Positions 21,401 to 31,414 of a stretch of 64,000 nucleotides of DNA are shown here, piece by piece. Every line of letters begins with the position of its first letter. Position 1 is the stretch's first letter. Under the pieces are notes generated by a model. That model did no database searches, was not told where the DNA came from, and saw only the letters and a list, made by a program, of their open reading frames with translations. The translations under genes were made by a program, and so were the position numbers. The DNA lies in assembly GCA_015178975.1 (NCBI GenBank), contig WHVD01000080.1, positions 330,426 to 394,425 of the forward strand, in the 5' to 3' direction. The DNA comes from Hysterangium stoloniferum. Lineage: Eukaryota > Basidiomycota > Agaricomycetes > Hysterangiales > Hysterangiaceae.

Positions 21401-22723
21401 ACGATGCCAAAGTGTGGAGTCCAAGGGACAGGTTGTAACAAGACCTGCATAATCCGTCATAGGTACCGTCATTCCATCCAAATAGGCCTGGTTATGTTCA
21501 TTGACTGTGGCAGTGAAACGCAAGACCTTTCTCAAATAGAAAGACATGGTGGAATGAAAGATAGAGACACGGAAATTCTTTCTCTTTGTCAAATACAAGA
21601 CAGAGAGGAGGTTACTTGTGAGATGGGGAACATGGAGAACCCTTTCAAACTCTATTATTACATTTCCATTTCCTTTAGGCTTAAACCGCACTGCTCCTAT
21701 CCCTGCAGACATAACTATTTGTCCATTTGCAACTTGGATAGGTGTTTGAAACGGGGTATAACTTGAAAACCAATGACGATGGGGAGTCATGTGCGAAGAA
21801 GCACCTGTGTCAGCAGTCCAGTCAGAACTAGCATTGACAAGGAGAGCACAAGATGGATCGGTAGAGTCAGGGATAGAAACACTTGCATTTCCAGCACTCT
21901 CTGGTTTCTTCTCCTCTGATACCTTGTCAGACGCATTAGCTTTGTCAGCCTTAGCAGTCTTTCTTTCTTTATACTCCTTTTTCTTCTGCTCAACTTTGGC
22001 CTTTGCCTGTTTCTGTGCATTTGCATACTCGTAACAATTGTCTTGGGTGTGGGTGGAACCATTGCAGAATGTGCAAGGAACTTTACCAGAAGTGTTGGAA
22101 GTCTTTGACACAATTTTGTTCGCCGTCTCTAAACTTCTGGCAGACTGCAAACTCTCTTGTGATGCAAAGTGAGTTTTGACATCAGAGAATGTGATAGCAG
22201 TATTCATCATTAAAGATGAAGTCCACACAGAGTCAGATTCAGGCAGAGAACGAAGTAAAGTGAGAGCAGCAAGCTCATCATCCAGCATGGCAAGAGTGTA
22301 CCCCTTTGGACGCAAGTTCTGGACACGTGCACAAACCTTGTCAACACGACTCATTAATGAAGTTAGAGATTCATCAGGTTCCTTCCGAATATTAAAGAGG
22401 TCATTGTAGGCACTAAAACGAACTGCAGGGAGTTGTTTATTATGTGCCTTATCAATTTTAGACCACATATCATCAGGACCATCATCAATGTCAACATGGG
22501 TGCGCTGTGTAGGTCCAAGAGAGCGCCATATGATACCAGCTGCTTTATTGGAGCGCTCCAACCAGGCAGACTGTAAACTAGTCTCACTAGGTTGTTTTTC
22601 TTTGCCAGTGGCAATAGAGAGACAGTTCTCCATACGCAAAAGACCAATTACGTCATGTCTCCAATCCTCATAATTATTCTCTCCCAATATGATACTACGT
22701 TTGTAAGTATCACTGGATGCCAT
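18479..22723 (-). CDS. B1 Gag-Pol polyprotein (Ty1/Copia), intact
   Basis: Single frame of 1414 residues starting M-A-S-S-D-T. Gag carries a CCHC knuckle (C217 to C230) followed by a very basic stretch (about 238-275) likely to bind nucleic acid. Protease has D-T-G-A-S-S (305-310). Integrase has H-S-D-V-H-G (about 500), D-D-K-G-G-E and H-Q-N-G-V-A-E-R. A proline/serine-rich linker with runs of acidic residues follows. Reverse transcriptase has F-V-D-D (about 1094), and RNase H has the Asp/Glu/Asp set and ends at L-T-K-P. It is clearly a different family from Copia-A, sharing motif order but not close sequence. All catalytic motifs look intact, so it is a candidate active element. Confidence 0.95.
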   Translation of the reverse strand: MASSDTYKRSIILGENNYEDWRHDVIGLLRMENCLSIATGKEKQPSETSLQSAWLERSNKAAGIIWRSLGPTQRTHVDIDDGPDDMWSKIDKAHNKQLPAVRFSAYNDLFNIRKEPDESLTSLMSRVDKVCARVQNLRPKGYTLAMLDDELAALTLLRSLPESDSVWTSSLMMNTAITFSDVKTHFASQESLQSARSLETANKIVSKTSNTSGKVPCTFCNGSTHTQDNCYEYANAQKQAKAKVEQKKKEYKERKTAKADKANASDKVSEEKKPESAGNASVSIPDSTDPSCALLVNASSDWTADTGASSHMTPHRHWFSSYTPFQTPIQVANGQIVMSAGIGAVRFKPKGNGNVIIEFERVLHVPHLTSNLLSVLYLTKRKNFRVSIFHSTMSFYLRKVLRFTATVNEHNQAYLDGMTVPMTDYAGLVTTCPLDSTLWHRRFNHLNHADIQKLLKGDLVGGIKIDSHTSPDPICEPCLAGKQNRVINKIATTRYTKPLALIHSDVHGPLPTQTVEGFRYWITFIDDASRYASIALLKNKSDAFQAFKQYKAKVENLLGQKIKIFRDDKGGEYMSKEFDTFLSTAGISRQHTVRNEPHQNGVAERFNRTLEEGATSIMAESHLPPSFWGHAVIAITHVRNCSPTTALKHSVPYTVWHSRKPEVSHLRVFGCTAYVHVQKDQRIGLGSHTQKCVFIGYPPDYKGWMFYNPLTKKTIISNNAVFDERVLPGLSKPAIPSTPTAPDVLPDTPQFIDLFIPGPSRSIQVGAQPNQMGAPQEPNPVGDGQNNALPPGPSSNSDSNSEHSERSPSPPPQPRRNPPRNRVPPKRFWQVDPAHIHNYRESTPVVESSDEAEDSPLHSPPPVESEEEALAASEGDLYIGVDEAFEFAYKASAHDDAPRTLKEALQSPDADKWYDAAYAEMQSLLENGTFRLAKLPEGRKAIGSRWVFVIKRKKDGSIDKFKARLVAKGYAQRPGFDFTDTFAPTAKWATLRAVLALAALEDMELESVDISSAFLNGELEEEVYLQQPEGFHQGARDEFLLLLKGLYGLRQSPRIWHKKLNAVLLSLGFKQVLCDHSIWVFQKGDVKVIIPVFVDDMTIASKSKEAIKKLKDDLKSHFKLHDLGPTSYLLGVGIERDRTKRTITLSQRQYILDMLQRYGLADCNPIGTPMIPNSKLSKDQAPVSPEEIAYMKDIPYIHAVGSLMYLAVATRPDIAYTVGVLARFNHNPGKAHWLAVQHLFRYLKGTLDLGLTFGPSNDRELFVSYSDADHGGDKSTGKSTGAYVVKMGTGAISWQSKLQTIVTLSTTEAEYIAAVSAGQEVLWLRNLFEELGYPQKTASTLYLDNQSSIAVARDPEHHGRMKHLDLRTYWLRQEVDSGKIKVVHLPTSEMPADLLTKPLAKPKVEYLRKLLGLA

Positions 22724-23310
22724 GACACGTCAATATCCACCAAGAATTTAACTTAAAAAGAACTAAGTAATTGGACTCGCAGTTGTAACACCGCCTTGCT
22801 CAACAGGGTTACCGTGATATTGCAAGGAAGGTAAAAACAAAGGCCCACTGAAGAGCACAATGCCAACAGTTCAAGTTCAATGTATCTAAAAGACCGTGTT
22901 AAAAAGGGAAAATGACGTGGCACAGACCCAGATGATACTGTGAAGTGCTTGAGGTGTGAGGGAAGAGTGTGACTGGAGAGAGAGGTGACAGGGTGTGACA
23001 GGGTGAGTCACAAGGGTGATAAAAATGAAGTTGCCCAAAAAAGGGAAATTGAGCGACGACAAGCGATTTGGAGCGTGGGAATATATTTCCTTTTATGGAC
23101 TCGGGCGCCTAAATGGGCGAAAAATGCGCACAATCACAGGTGTGAGATGTGAGTTGAAAAAGCGACCAAATCAGGCCAAAATCCAAGGAGATATAACCAA
23201 AATAAAATCCAAACGCAATGTAGAGTGTTTTGGACAAGTAGAAGTTGTCAGAAAAGATGTGCAAAGTGATGGATTGCGCAGATGACAACTGGATGTACCG
23301 GTTTAGAAGC
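22724..23310 (-). other. B1 untranslated leader
   Basis: About 590 bp between the primer site and the start codon, without a supported gene. The equivalent region of B2 contains TATAAAA (59454-59460); B1 has CATAAAA there. Confidence 0.7.
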
Positions 23311-23324
23311 CGGGGCCCATAACC
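23311..23324 (-). other. B1 primer binding site (half initiator tRNA-Met)
   Basis: Same GGTTATGGGCCCCG as in Copia-A and TRIM-1, although the flanking leader differs (continues GCTTCTAAACCGG). Confidence 0.85.
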
Positions 23325-23629
23325 TGTTGAAACAGTTGAATAACTCTTGACAAACACCCTGTGAGTGTGAGGAAAGTAAACACTTAATGTATTCAACTGT
23401 GAAATAACTACATACCTGTGAGTGTGAGGAAAGTAAACACTAAGGAGACTTTCCCACACCCACAGCGGAGTATACTACAGGGTGCTTACCTAAGCACCTA
23501 CACATCAGTTACCTTACTAGGTAACTCACTCAATACTGCACCTACAGTGCTGGGAAAAATACTACAAATATCAGAAAAATATAGGGAACATCATAGACTA
23601 TGTAAGAGCTGTAATATCATACTCTAACA
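23325..23629 (-). mobile_element. B1 5' LTR
   Basis: 305 bp; contains two copies of the direct repeat TGTGAGTGTGAGGAAAGTAA. Confidence 0.93.
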
Positions 23630-24365
23630 GTTTTGTGGATCAGCAGTTGAAGCTGTTCCAACAAACTGTACTTCCTCATAATCAATGTCCTCATCATCAT
23701 CCTCAGCTAGAGCTGGAGCTGGTTGTACTTTCCACCATTCACCCGGTTGCTTTGAAACACGCTGAGAGCGACGAAGTGGTGGTTCTGGTGCAGGTGGAGG
23801 AGGCAGTTGAATGGGTTCTTCAACCCCAGAAGGAGGCAAAGGTGGTTCAGGAAGTGCAGGAACATGAGCAGGAGGTATAGGAATATGAGCAGGAGGTGCA
23901 GGAATATGAGTAAGAGGAACAGAAATATCATTATCCCCCTGTACTTCTGGCACAAATGAAGAAATGTCAGAGTGTGGTGTATTTGGGACAAGCCTGATAT
24001 TAGGCATTGGTCCAGTAGTAGATAGACCAGGAAAGTGGCGTTCATCAAATACAGCCCGTTCAGAGATGATAAACTTCTTTGTAACAGGGTTGTAGAATTG
24101 CCAACCTTTGTATCCCACAGGATAGCCTAGAAAGAGGCATTTCTCCATGTGTGACTGAAGTGACTTCCTTTTGTCCTTTTGAAAGTAAACATAGGCAGTA
24201 CACCCCCACACTCGCAAGTTACTCACATCTGGTTTCTGCTTGTACCATTGCTCATAGGGTGTAGTTTTAGGTAATGGTGCCGTAGGCAGACGGTTCCAGA
24301 CATAAACATAAGATGTCACAGCATGGTTCCAGAAAGAAGCAGGCATACGCGCCTCATGCATCATG
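23630..24365 (-). pseudogene. A2 pol piece 3: integrase C-terminus and linker
   Basis: Covers the region after the integrase core, including the proline-rich linker (P-A-P-P repeats) and the acidic run before reverse transcriptase. The linker has a slightly different repeat count from A3. Open within itself; cut by B1 and TRIM-1. Confidence 0.88.
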
Positions 24366-24387
24366 TGTTAAAGGCATAGAAAAGAAT

Positions 24388-24462
24388 TGACCCAGCCTGG
24401 GATTGAACCAAGGACCTCCTGGCTTTATATGCAGGTGCTCTTAACCACTGAGCTACTGGACC
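24388..24462 (-). tRNA. tRNA-like sequence in TRIM-1 LTR (24.4 kb copy)
   Basis: In the 3' LTR relative to the element sense; cloverleaf and boxes intact. Confidence 0.68.
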
Positions 24463-24704
24463 TATGGTCTAGTATTATATGATGGATTATATATACATAT
24501 ATATAAGGACTTATGATGCCAACTTGTGCTCTTATAACAGCTTATATAACTGATGGCAAACCTGGGTCTTATAACAGTGTGTCACATATAGATATTGTAT
24601 TTTCCCATTTCTAACACTTCCCCTGAAATCAATATCTAGTCTATACCCTATGCAGCGCACCAAGCTCACGGGGCCCATAACCTGTTAAAGGCATAGAAAA
24701 GAAT

Positions 24705-24779
24705 TGACCCAGCCTGGGATTGAACCAAGGACCTCCTGGCTTTATATGCAGGTGCTCTTAACCACTGAGCTACTGGACC
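24705..24779 (-). tRNA. tRNA-like sequence in TRIM-1 LTR (24.7 kb copy)
   Basis: In the 5' LTR of the same element; the same sequence as its partner. Confidence 0.68.
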
Positions 24780-24933
24780 TATGGTCTAGTATTATATGAT
24801 GGATTATATATACATATATATAAGGACTTATGATGCCAACTTGTGCTCTTATAACAGCTTATATAACTGATGGCAAACCTGGGTCTTATAACAGTGTGTC
24901 ACATATAGATATTGTATTTTCCCATTTCTAACA

Positions 24934-25803
24934 TCATGGCAGTGACATGATCAGCCATAGTGCGATTGGCTCTTTCTGCAACTCCATTCTGTTGAGGGCG
25001 ATTGCGAGTAGTATGGCGGCGTACTATTCCACATTCATCTGTAAACTTGATAAAGGCATTTGACATATACTCCCCCCCCTTTGTCATCCTGCAGAGCTTT
25101 GACCTTGCAACCCAGAAGATTCTCAGCATAAGCTTTGTATCTCCTGAATGCTTCAAATGCATCACTCTTCCGTTTTAAGAACAGAACAGCTCGCAACTTG
25201 GTGCAATCATCAATAAAGGTTATCCAGTAGTGGTAACCCTCAGTTGTTTGCACAGGAAGTGGTCCATGTAGATCACTATGAATAAGTTCAAGTGGTGTCT
25301 GAGAATGACTTGGTGAGATAGGGAATGGACTAGCAGTCATTTTGCCAGCAAGGCAAGGTTCACAGATAGGATCAGGTTGTTCCTTTGAGTCAAGGTTTAA
25401 GCCAACCACCAATCCTTCTCTGATCATCTTCTGGACATCAGCATAGCTGTGGTGTCCAAGACGGCGATGCCAGAGATTGATATCAAAGGGAAGGGTGGAG
25501 ACAGCACCAGCTTGCTCAATAATAGGTGCAGTGACACCATTGAGGATACCTGCGTTCTGTGCAGTAACTCTGGCTGTAAACATAGTCTGTCCAGAGTGTT
25601 TGAAATGCATTGTTGTTCGATCAATGTGTATGAGTAGTCCTTTGTGCCTTGTGAGATAAAGACAAGACAGTAGGTTACTGCGCAGTTGTGGTACATGCAA
25701 AACTCTTGTAAGCTCCACAGATCGCGATTTCCTTCCATTTATAACTGGGTTGAATACCACAGAACCAACTCCTGCAGAGTAGATAACAGTGTGATCTGCT
25801 AAC
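24934..25803 (-). pseudogene. A2 pol piece 2: protease end, zinc region, integrase core
   Basis: Carries the pre-integrase zinc region (H-R-R-L-G-H-H, C-E-P-C) and the integrase core with H-S-D and N-G-V-A-E-R. A run of eight C at about 25072-25079 (seven in A3) shifts the frame just at the D-D-K-G-G motif. A2 is therefore not translatable even ignoring its insertions, unless this homopolymer is a sequencing error. Confidence 0.88.
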
Positions 25804-26096
25804 TGTTAGGATCTGCAAGCCTGGGGGATCACAGTGCGATGACTCTCGGCACTTGGAGCGAATGCCACTAAGGACTGAGCGGGTAGAAGTAAACCGGTGA
25901 TATAGCTAGGTTTCCAGATGAGGTCCTACTCTCATCTGGATGTAACTATATACTAAGCTACATGGTCTGTGCACTTGGTTTGGAACTAAGGGAACACTAA
26001 ACTAAATATAGCTAATCACATGTGAACCAGACCGGAAAAATACATTCTCAATACGAGGTATGATTTAATACTAATCGTAATCATCATACTCTAACA
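25804..26096 (-). mobile_element. LTR-F, solo LTR of an otherwise unseen family
   Basis: 293 bp with TGTTAG...TAACA ends and target duplication CTAAC (25799-25803, 26097-26101). Read on the minus strand it begins TGTTAGAGTATGAT, the same 14 bases as Copia-B LTRs, then diverges. No other copy or interior is present here. Strand is inferred from that similarity. Confidence 0.85.
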
Positions 26097-27090
26097 CTAA
26101 CTTGATTGGGACACATAATGGTGTGTAGTTACGCAGCCAATGACTATGAGGAGTCATATGACTACTAGCACCTGTATCAGCAAGCCAATCATAGTCAGAA
26201 CCATTCTGCAGGGTGGAGGAATCGGATGAGGAGAAAGCAAGTGCATTTCCAGTATATTCAACATTGTTCTGAGACATTGTCTTCTGAGGCCTATTTGGCT
26301 TCTTCTTCCCTTTAGCACGATTGGTAAGGACACTCTCCTGTGCTTCCTGCTGCTTCTTAATGAAGCGATGACACTTGTCCATAGTATGGTTGGTCATAGA
26401 GCAGAAAGTACATTTGAGAAATGCAGTGGATGCATTGCCCTTTACAGTAAGTGCAGATGCAACTGCAGGAGCTTGTGAAGCCCGATGACGGCGTTGTGAC
26501 TCTTCTGTGACAAAAGCTTGTTGGATAGTAGCCTTGTCCAGCTTGTCCATCAGAAGGAGAGAAGAGGCAAAGTTGTCAAACTGCTCAGGAAGTGCCCTGA
26601 TCATTGCCATTGATGCAAGTTCCTCATCAAGTTTGGCAAGATCAAAATTCAATGGGCGCAGATCCTGGATGGCACGGATGGCTAGATCCACCCGATTCAT
26701 CAGAGTTTGCAAATTCTCATTCTCTTCCTTTCTGATGGAGAAGAGATCATCATACGCATTGAAGCGCATGCCAGGGCGCTTCTGCAAGTGTACATCACAC
26801 AGACTGGTCCACATCTTGACCGGATCACCCTCAATCCCTTTAAGATGAATCTTTTGATCATCCTCAACACTCAAGTACATCCAACCTGCTGCTTTGTCTG
26901 ACTTGAGAGCCCAAGCATCAAATGCAGTTTGCTGAGCCTCTGTGGGAGATGAGGATAGTGCAGGTGCAATGGAGGTGGCCTCAACAATGCGCCAGACACC
27001 CTGGGCACGAAGCCAAGCCTGCATCTCACCAGACCAGGTGTTGTAGTTATGAGAGTTGAGTTTAGGGAATTGGGGGATGGAAGATGACAT
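26097..27090 (-). pseudogene. A2 gag-pol piece 1: Gag and protease start
   Basis: Open from M-S-S-S-I-P-Q (27090) through the CCHC knuckle and D-T-G-A-S-S-H to the LTR-F insertion. Very close to A3. This piece would encode a complete Gag. Confidence 0.9.
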
Positions 27091-27318
27091 TGTAGTATAC
27101 ACAGAGCAAACTCGCAAAGAAGTTGAGAAAAAAGGTATTTAACTCGAGGTCCAGACGGTAGTCTCGAGGGAAACTCAGCCTTAGTGGCGTACAAGTTCCT
27201 CCCTACTAGCAACAGCAATAAGGCTGGGCCTGGCAGGGGAATATAAAAGTATAGGCTGAAACTTACTCAAAAGAAGCGAGTTTGCAAAACGTTATACTGT
27301 ACTAGAGCGCTTAGAGCG

Positions 27319-27332
27319 CGGGGCCCATAACC
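27319..27332 (-). other. A2 primer binding site
   Basis: GGTTATGGGCCCCG on the minus strand, adjoining the 5' LTR. Confidence 0.85.
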
Positions 27333-27681
27333 TGTTAAAAGTGACCTGTGACTTACTGTGACACGTGACACCCACAAGTCTGAGGAAAGTTGTTACTATT
27401 CAGGTCACTAACTACAAGCTTATATATGTTATACATCAGTAGGCTTGTCAGCTGTCATAAGTGACAGCTGGTTGACAGCTGGTTGACAGCTGTCATAAGT
27501 GACAGCTGATTGACAGCTTGAATGGAAACTGACAGCTGATTGACAGCTGGAATACAAAGTGACAGCTGATTGACAGCTGTCATGGGAAATGAACTGGGAA
27601 TACTCTGGAACATGCTGGAAGGTTCTAGAAGGTTCTAGAAGGTTCCAGAAGGTCTTGGAGACAGTGGAGGCAGTTTTAACA
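27333..27681 (-). mobile_element. A2 5' LTR
   Basis: 349 bp. It shares the diagnostic GGAATACTCTGG and AAGGTCTTGG variants with the 3' LTR at 10984, supporting the pairing of these two LTRs. Confidence 0.92.
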
Positions 27682-30600
27682 TTCTCCTCATCCGATTCCT
27701 CCACCCTGCAGAATGGTTCTGACTATGATTGGCTTGCTGATACAGGTGCTAGTAGTCATATGACTCCTCATAGTCATTGGCTGCGTAACTACACACCATT
27801 ATGTGTCCCAATCAAGTTAGCAGATCACACTGTTATCTACTCTGCAGGAGTTGGTTCTGTGGTATTCAACCCAGTTATAAATGGAAGGAAATCGCGATCT
27901 GTGGAGCTTACAAGAGTTTTGCATGTACCACAACTGCGCAGTAACCTACTGTCTTGTCTTTATCTCACAAGGCACAAAGGACTACTCATACACATTGATC
28001 GAACAACAATGCATTTCAAACACTCTGGACAGACTATGTTTACAGCCAGAGTTACTGCACAGAATGCAGGTATCCTCAATGGTGTCACTGCACCTATTAT
28101 TGAGCAAGCTGGTGCTGTCTCCACCCTTCCCTTTGATATCAATCTCTGGCATCGCCGTCTTGGACACCACAGCTATGCTGATGTCCAGAAGATGATCAGA
28201 GAAGGATTGGTGGTTGGCTTAAACCTTGACTCAAAGGAACAACCTGATCCTATCTGTGAACCTTGCCTTGCTGGCAAAATGACTGCTAGTCCATTCCCTA
28301 TCTCACCAAGTCATTCTCAGACACCACTTGAACTTATTCATAGTGATCTACATGGACCACTTCCTGTGCAAACAACTGAGGGTTACCACTACTGGATAAC
28401 CTTTATTGATGATTGCACCAAGTTGCGAGCTGTTCTGTTCTTAAAACGGAAGAGTGATGCATTTGAAGCATTCAGGAGATACAAAGCTTATGCTGAGAAT
28501 CTTCTGGGTTGCAAGGTCAAAGCTCTGCAGGATGACAAAGGGGGGGAGTATATGTCAAATGCCTTTATCAAGTTTACAGATGAATGTGGAATAGTACGCC
28601 GCCATACTACTCGCAATCGCCCTCAACAGAATGGAGTTGCAGAAAGAGCCAATCGCACTATGGCTGATCATGTCACTGCCATGATGCATGAGGCGCGTAT
28701 GCCTGCTTCTTTCTGGAACCATGCTGTGACATCTTATGTTTATGTCTGGAACCGTCTGCCTACGGCACCATTACCTAAAACTACACCCTATGAGCAATGG
28801 TACAAGCAGAAACCAGATGTAAGCAACTTGCGAGTATGGGGATGTACTGCCTATGTTTACATTCAAAGGGACAAAAGGAAGTCACTTCAGTCACACATGG
28901 AGACATGCCTCTTTCTAGGCTATCCTGTGGGATACAAAGGTTGGCAATTCTACAACCCTGTTACAAAGAAGTTTATCATCTCTGAACGGGCTGTATTTGA
29001 TGAACGCCACTTTCCTGGTCTATCTACTACTGGACCAATGCCTAATATTAGGCTTTTCCCAAATATACCAAACTCTGACATTCCTTTATTTGTGCCAGAA
29101 GTAGAGGGGGATAATGATATTTCTGTCCCTCCTACTCATATTCCTGCACCTCCTGCTTATATTCCTGCACCTCCTGTTCAGATTCCTGCACCTCCTGCAC
29201 TTCCTGAACCCATTCAACTACCTCCTCCACCTGCACCAGAACCACAGCTTCGTCGCTCTCAGCGTGTTCCAAAGCAACCTGGTGAATGGTGGAAGGTACA
29301 ACCAGCTCCAGCTCTAGCTGAAGATGATGATGAGGACATTGATTATGAGGAAGTACAGTTTGTTGGAACAGCTTCAACTGCTGATCCACAAAACTACAAG
29401 CAGGCTATGAAAGGTGATGATGCAGATAAATGGCAAGAGGCTATCAATGCAGAGTACAATACACTGGTAGAAAACAAGACATGGGAACTTGTTGACCTCC
29501 CAGTTGGTGCAAAGGCAATTGGTTCGGGTTGGGTGTTTAAAGTCAAACACAATGCAGATGGCACCATTGAGCGTTATAAAGCTCGTCTTGTTGCCAAAGG
29601 ATACTCACAACGTCCTGGCATTGACTACAATGAAGTGTTTGCACCTACTTTTAGACCTGCAACTCTGCGTTTGATTCTGGCCCTAGCTGCCATTGAAGAC
29701 ATGGACTTGCGCTCTGTTGACATTTCTGCTGCTTTCACCCATGGTGACCTTGATGAGACAATCTATATGAGACAACCTGAAGGCTTCCATCAAGGAGGTC
29801 CTAATAAGGTTCTCAGACTCTTGAAATCACTTTATGGTCTCAAGCAGGGATCTCGTCAATGGAACATCAAGTTACATGGTGCACTTACTGAAATGGAGTT
29901 CAAACGAATTGAATCTGATACCTCTGTTTACATTTATTCAAATGGAGAGGTGAAGATCTTTGTACCCATTTACATTGATGATATTACATTTGCATCCAAG
30001 TCCACTCTTGCCATTGACAAAGCTGTCAAGCAATTGTCTCTGCATTTCAAATGCCGTGATCTTGGATCCACTGTTTATTTACTTGGTGTAGGAGTTGGCA
30101 GAGATCGCTCTAAGCGTCTCCTTACTCTTGATCAGCGACAATTTATTCTCAACATGCTTGAGCGTTATAACATGTCTGACTGTCATCCAGTTCTCACACC
30201 TATGACACCTGGTACATCTCTTTCCAAAGAAATGGGTCCTGAGAATACTGCAGAGGTGGATTTCATGCGTAGTGTTCCTTATCTCAGTGCTGTTGGGTCT
30301 TTACAATACTTGGCTACTATGACCCGTCCAGATATTGCTTATACTGTGTCCTACTTGGCACGTTTTAATTGCAATCCTGGACCAAAGCATTGGACAGCAG
30401 TGAAGCACTTGTTCAGATACCTAAAAGGTACACTGGATTACAAGTTGCATTACTCTGGTAAATGTGGCTCTGAATTATTCACCACATACACTGATGCTGC
30501 TCATGGTGATTGCATTGATTCTGGAAGATCCACTGGTGGTTATGTAACTATGATGGCTGGAGGTGCTATTGGCTGGAGTAGTAAACTGCAAAGTATTGTC

Positions 30601-30942
30601 ACACTTTCTACAACTGAAGCAGAATTTGTCTCTGCTGTAGAAGCTGGCAAGGAGATTGCCTGGATGCGGCAAATCCTAGGTGAATTTGGCTACCAAGTTG
30701 ATCAACCCTCCACTCTACACATTGACAATCAGTCTGCCATCAGTGTTGCTAAGAACCCTGAGCATCATGGAAGGATGAAACATCTTGACCTGCGCTACTA
30801 TTGGCTTAGGGATGCTGTAAATGCCAAGTGTATTACTCCTTCCTATATTCCTACTGCAGAACAAATTGCAGATATTCTAACCAAGCCTCTATCTACTCCC
30901 AAGGTTCAATTTTGCCGTGATGGAATGGGTATAAGGACTTAG
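27682..30942 (+). pseudogene. A1 Pol, 5'-truncated Copia-A polyprotein
   Basis: Open for about 1085 codons from F/S-S-S-D just before protease to the stop. All of D-T-G-A-S-S, H-S-D-L-H-G, D-D-K-G-G-E, Y-I-D-D and the RNase H motifs are intact. An in-frame Met inside A2's LTR (27589) would give a fused product, but nothing suggests it is used. About 180 Gag/linker codons including the zinc knuckle are missing between 10663 and this point. Confidence 0.92.
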
Positions 30943-30978
30943 TTTCTTGTTTTCTTTCTTACTCTCTGTAGTTTAGCA

Positions 30979-31014
<36 letters not shown>

Positions 31015-31040
31015 CTTTTTCTTTGGAGACATGTGAGATC

Positions 31041-31049
31041 AGGGGGGTC
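31041..31049 (+). other. A1 polypurine tract
   Basis: AGGGGGGTC directly before the 3' LTR. Confidence 0.8.
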
Positions 31050-31414
31050 TGTTAAAACTGCCTCCACTGTCTCCAAAACCTTCTGGAACCTTCTAGAACC
31101 TTCTAGAAGCTTCCAGCATGTTCCAGGGTATTCCCAGTTCATTTCCCATGACAGCTGTCAATCAGCTGTCACTTTGTATTCCAGCTGTCAATCAGCTGTC
31201 AGTTTCCATTCAAGCTGTCAATCAGCTGTCACTTATGACAGCTGTCAACCAGCTGTCACTTATGACAGCTGTCAACCAGCTGTCACTTATGACAGCTGAC
31301 AAGCCTACTGATGTATAACATATATAAGCTTGTAGTTAGTGACCTGAATAGTAACAACTTTCCTCAGACTTGTGTGTGTCACGTGTCACAGTAAGTCACA
31401 GGTCACTTTTAACA
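31050..31414 (+). mobile_element. A1 3' LTR (365 bp)
   Basis: It is 16 bp longer than the 5' LTR because one 27-bp CAGCTG-containing unit replaces an 11-bp unit. A few substitutions also separate the pair, so A1 is older than A3. Confidence 0.93.

Larger units (their letters stand above)
18153..23629 (-). mobile_element. Copia-B copy B1, complete (5477 bp)
   Basis: 305-bp LTRs (18153-18457, 23325-23629) that look identical, target duplication GTTTT (18148-18152, 23630-23634), primer site at 23311-23324 and an intact Gag-Pol. It is inserted in A2. Confidence 0.96.
24366..24933 (-). mobile_element. TRIM-1, complete two-LTR copy in A2
   Basis: LTRs 24366-24616 and 24683-24933 (251 bp, nearly identical to each other), interior 24617-24682 (66 bp). 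Target duplication TCATG (24361-24365, 24934-24938). The interior is the second sequence variant (contains GTGAGCTTGG after the primer site). Confidence 0.95.
10984..27681 (-). mobile_element. Copia-A copy A2 (host of A3, B1, TRIM-1, LTR-F)
   Basis: LTRs at 10984-11332 (3') and 27333-27681 (5') differ by about one base. The left flank TAACC (TRIM interior) and right flank TTCTC (A1 pol) do not match, so one edge was rearranged. The coding sequence is recoverable in five pieces. Confidence 0.9.
9755..31414 (+). mobile_element. Copia-A copy A1 (nested host of A2 and others)
   Basis: LTRs at 9755-10103 and 31050-31414 share target duplication AATAA (9750-9754, 31415-31419), so the two distant halves are one insertion. 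The interior has gag up to 10663 and resumes in pol at 27682. Roughly 540 bp of gag and linker are missing where TRIM-1 and A2 sit. Confidence 0.9.

Noticed and set aside
21185..21766. 193-codon frame antisense to B1 integrase (also in B2)
   Set aside because: It overlaps a conserved Pol domain on the other strand and is shared only because B1 and B2 are nearly identical.
23016..23285. 89-codon frame antisense to the Copia-B leader
   Set aside because: No recognisable domain, no independent conservation, and it lies opposite the leader RNA.
27589..27681. Start codon in the Copia-A LTR giving a longer A1 Pol, and similar 65-140 codon frames in other Copia-A LTRs
   Set aside because: The frame only reads by chance through the LTR repeats; in full elements it leads to a stop or to unrelated flanks.
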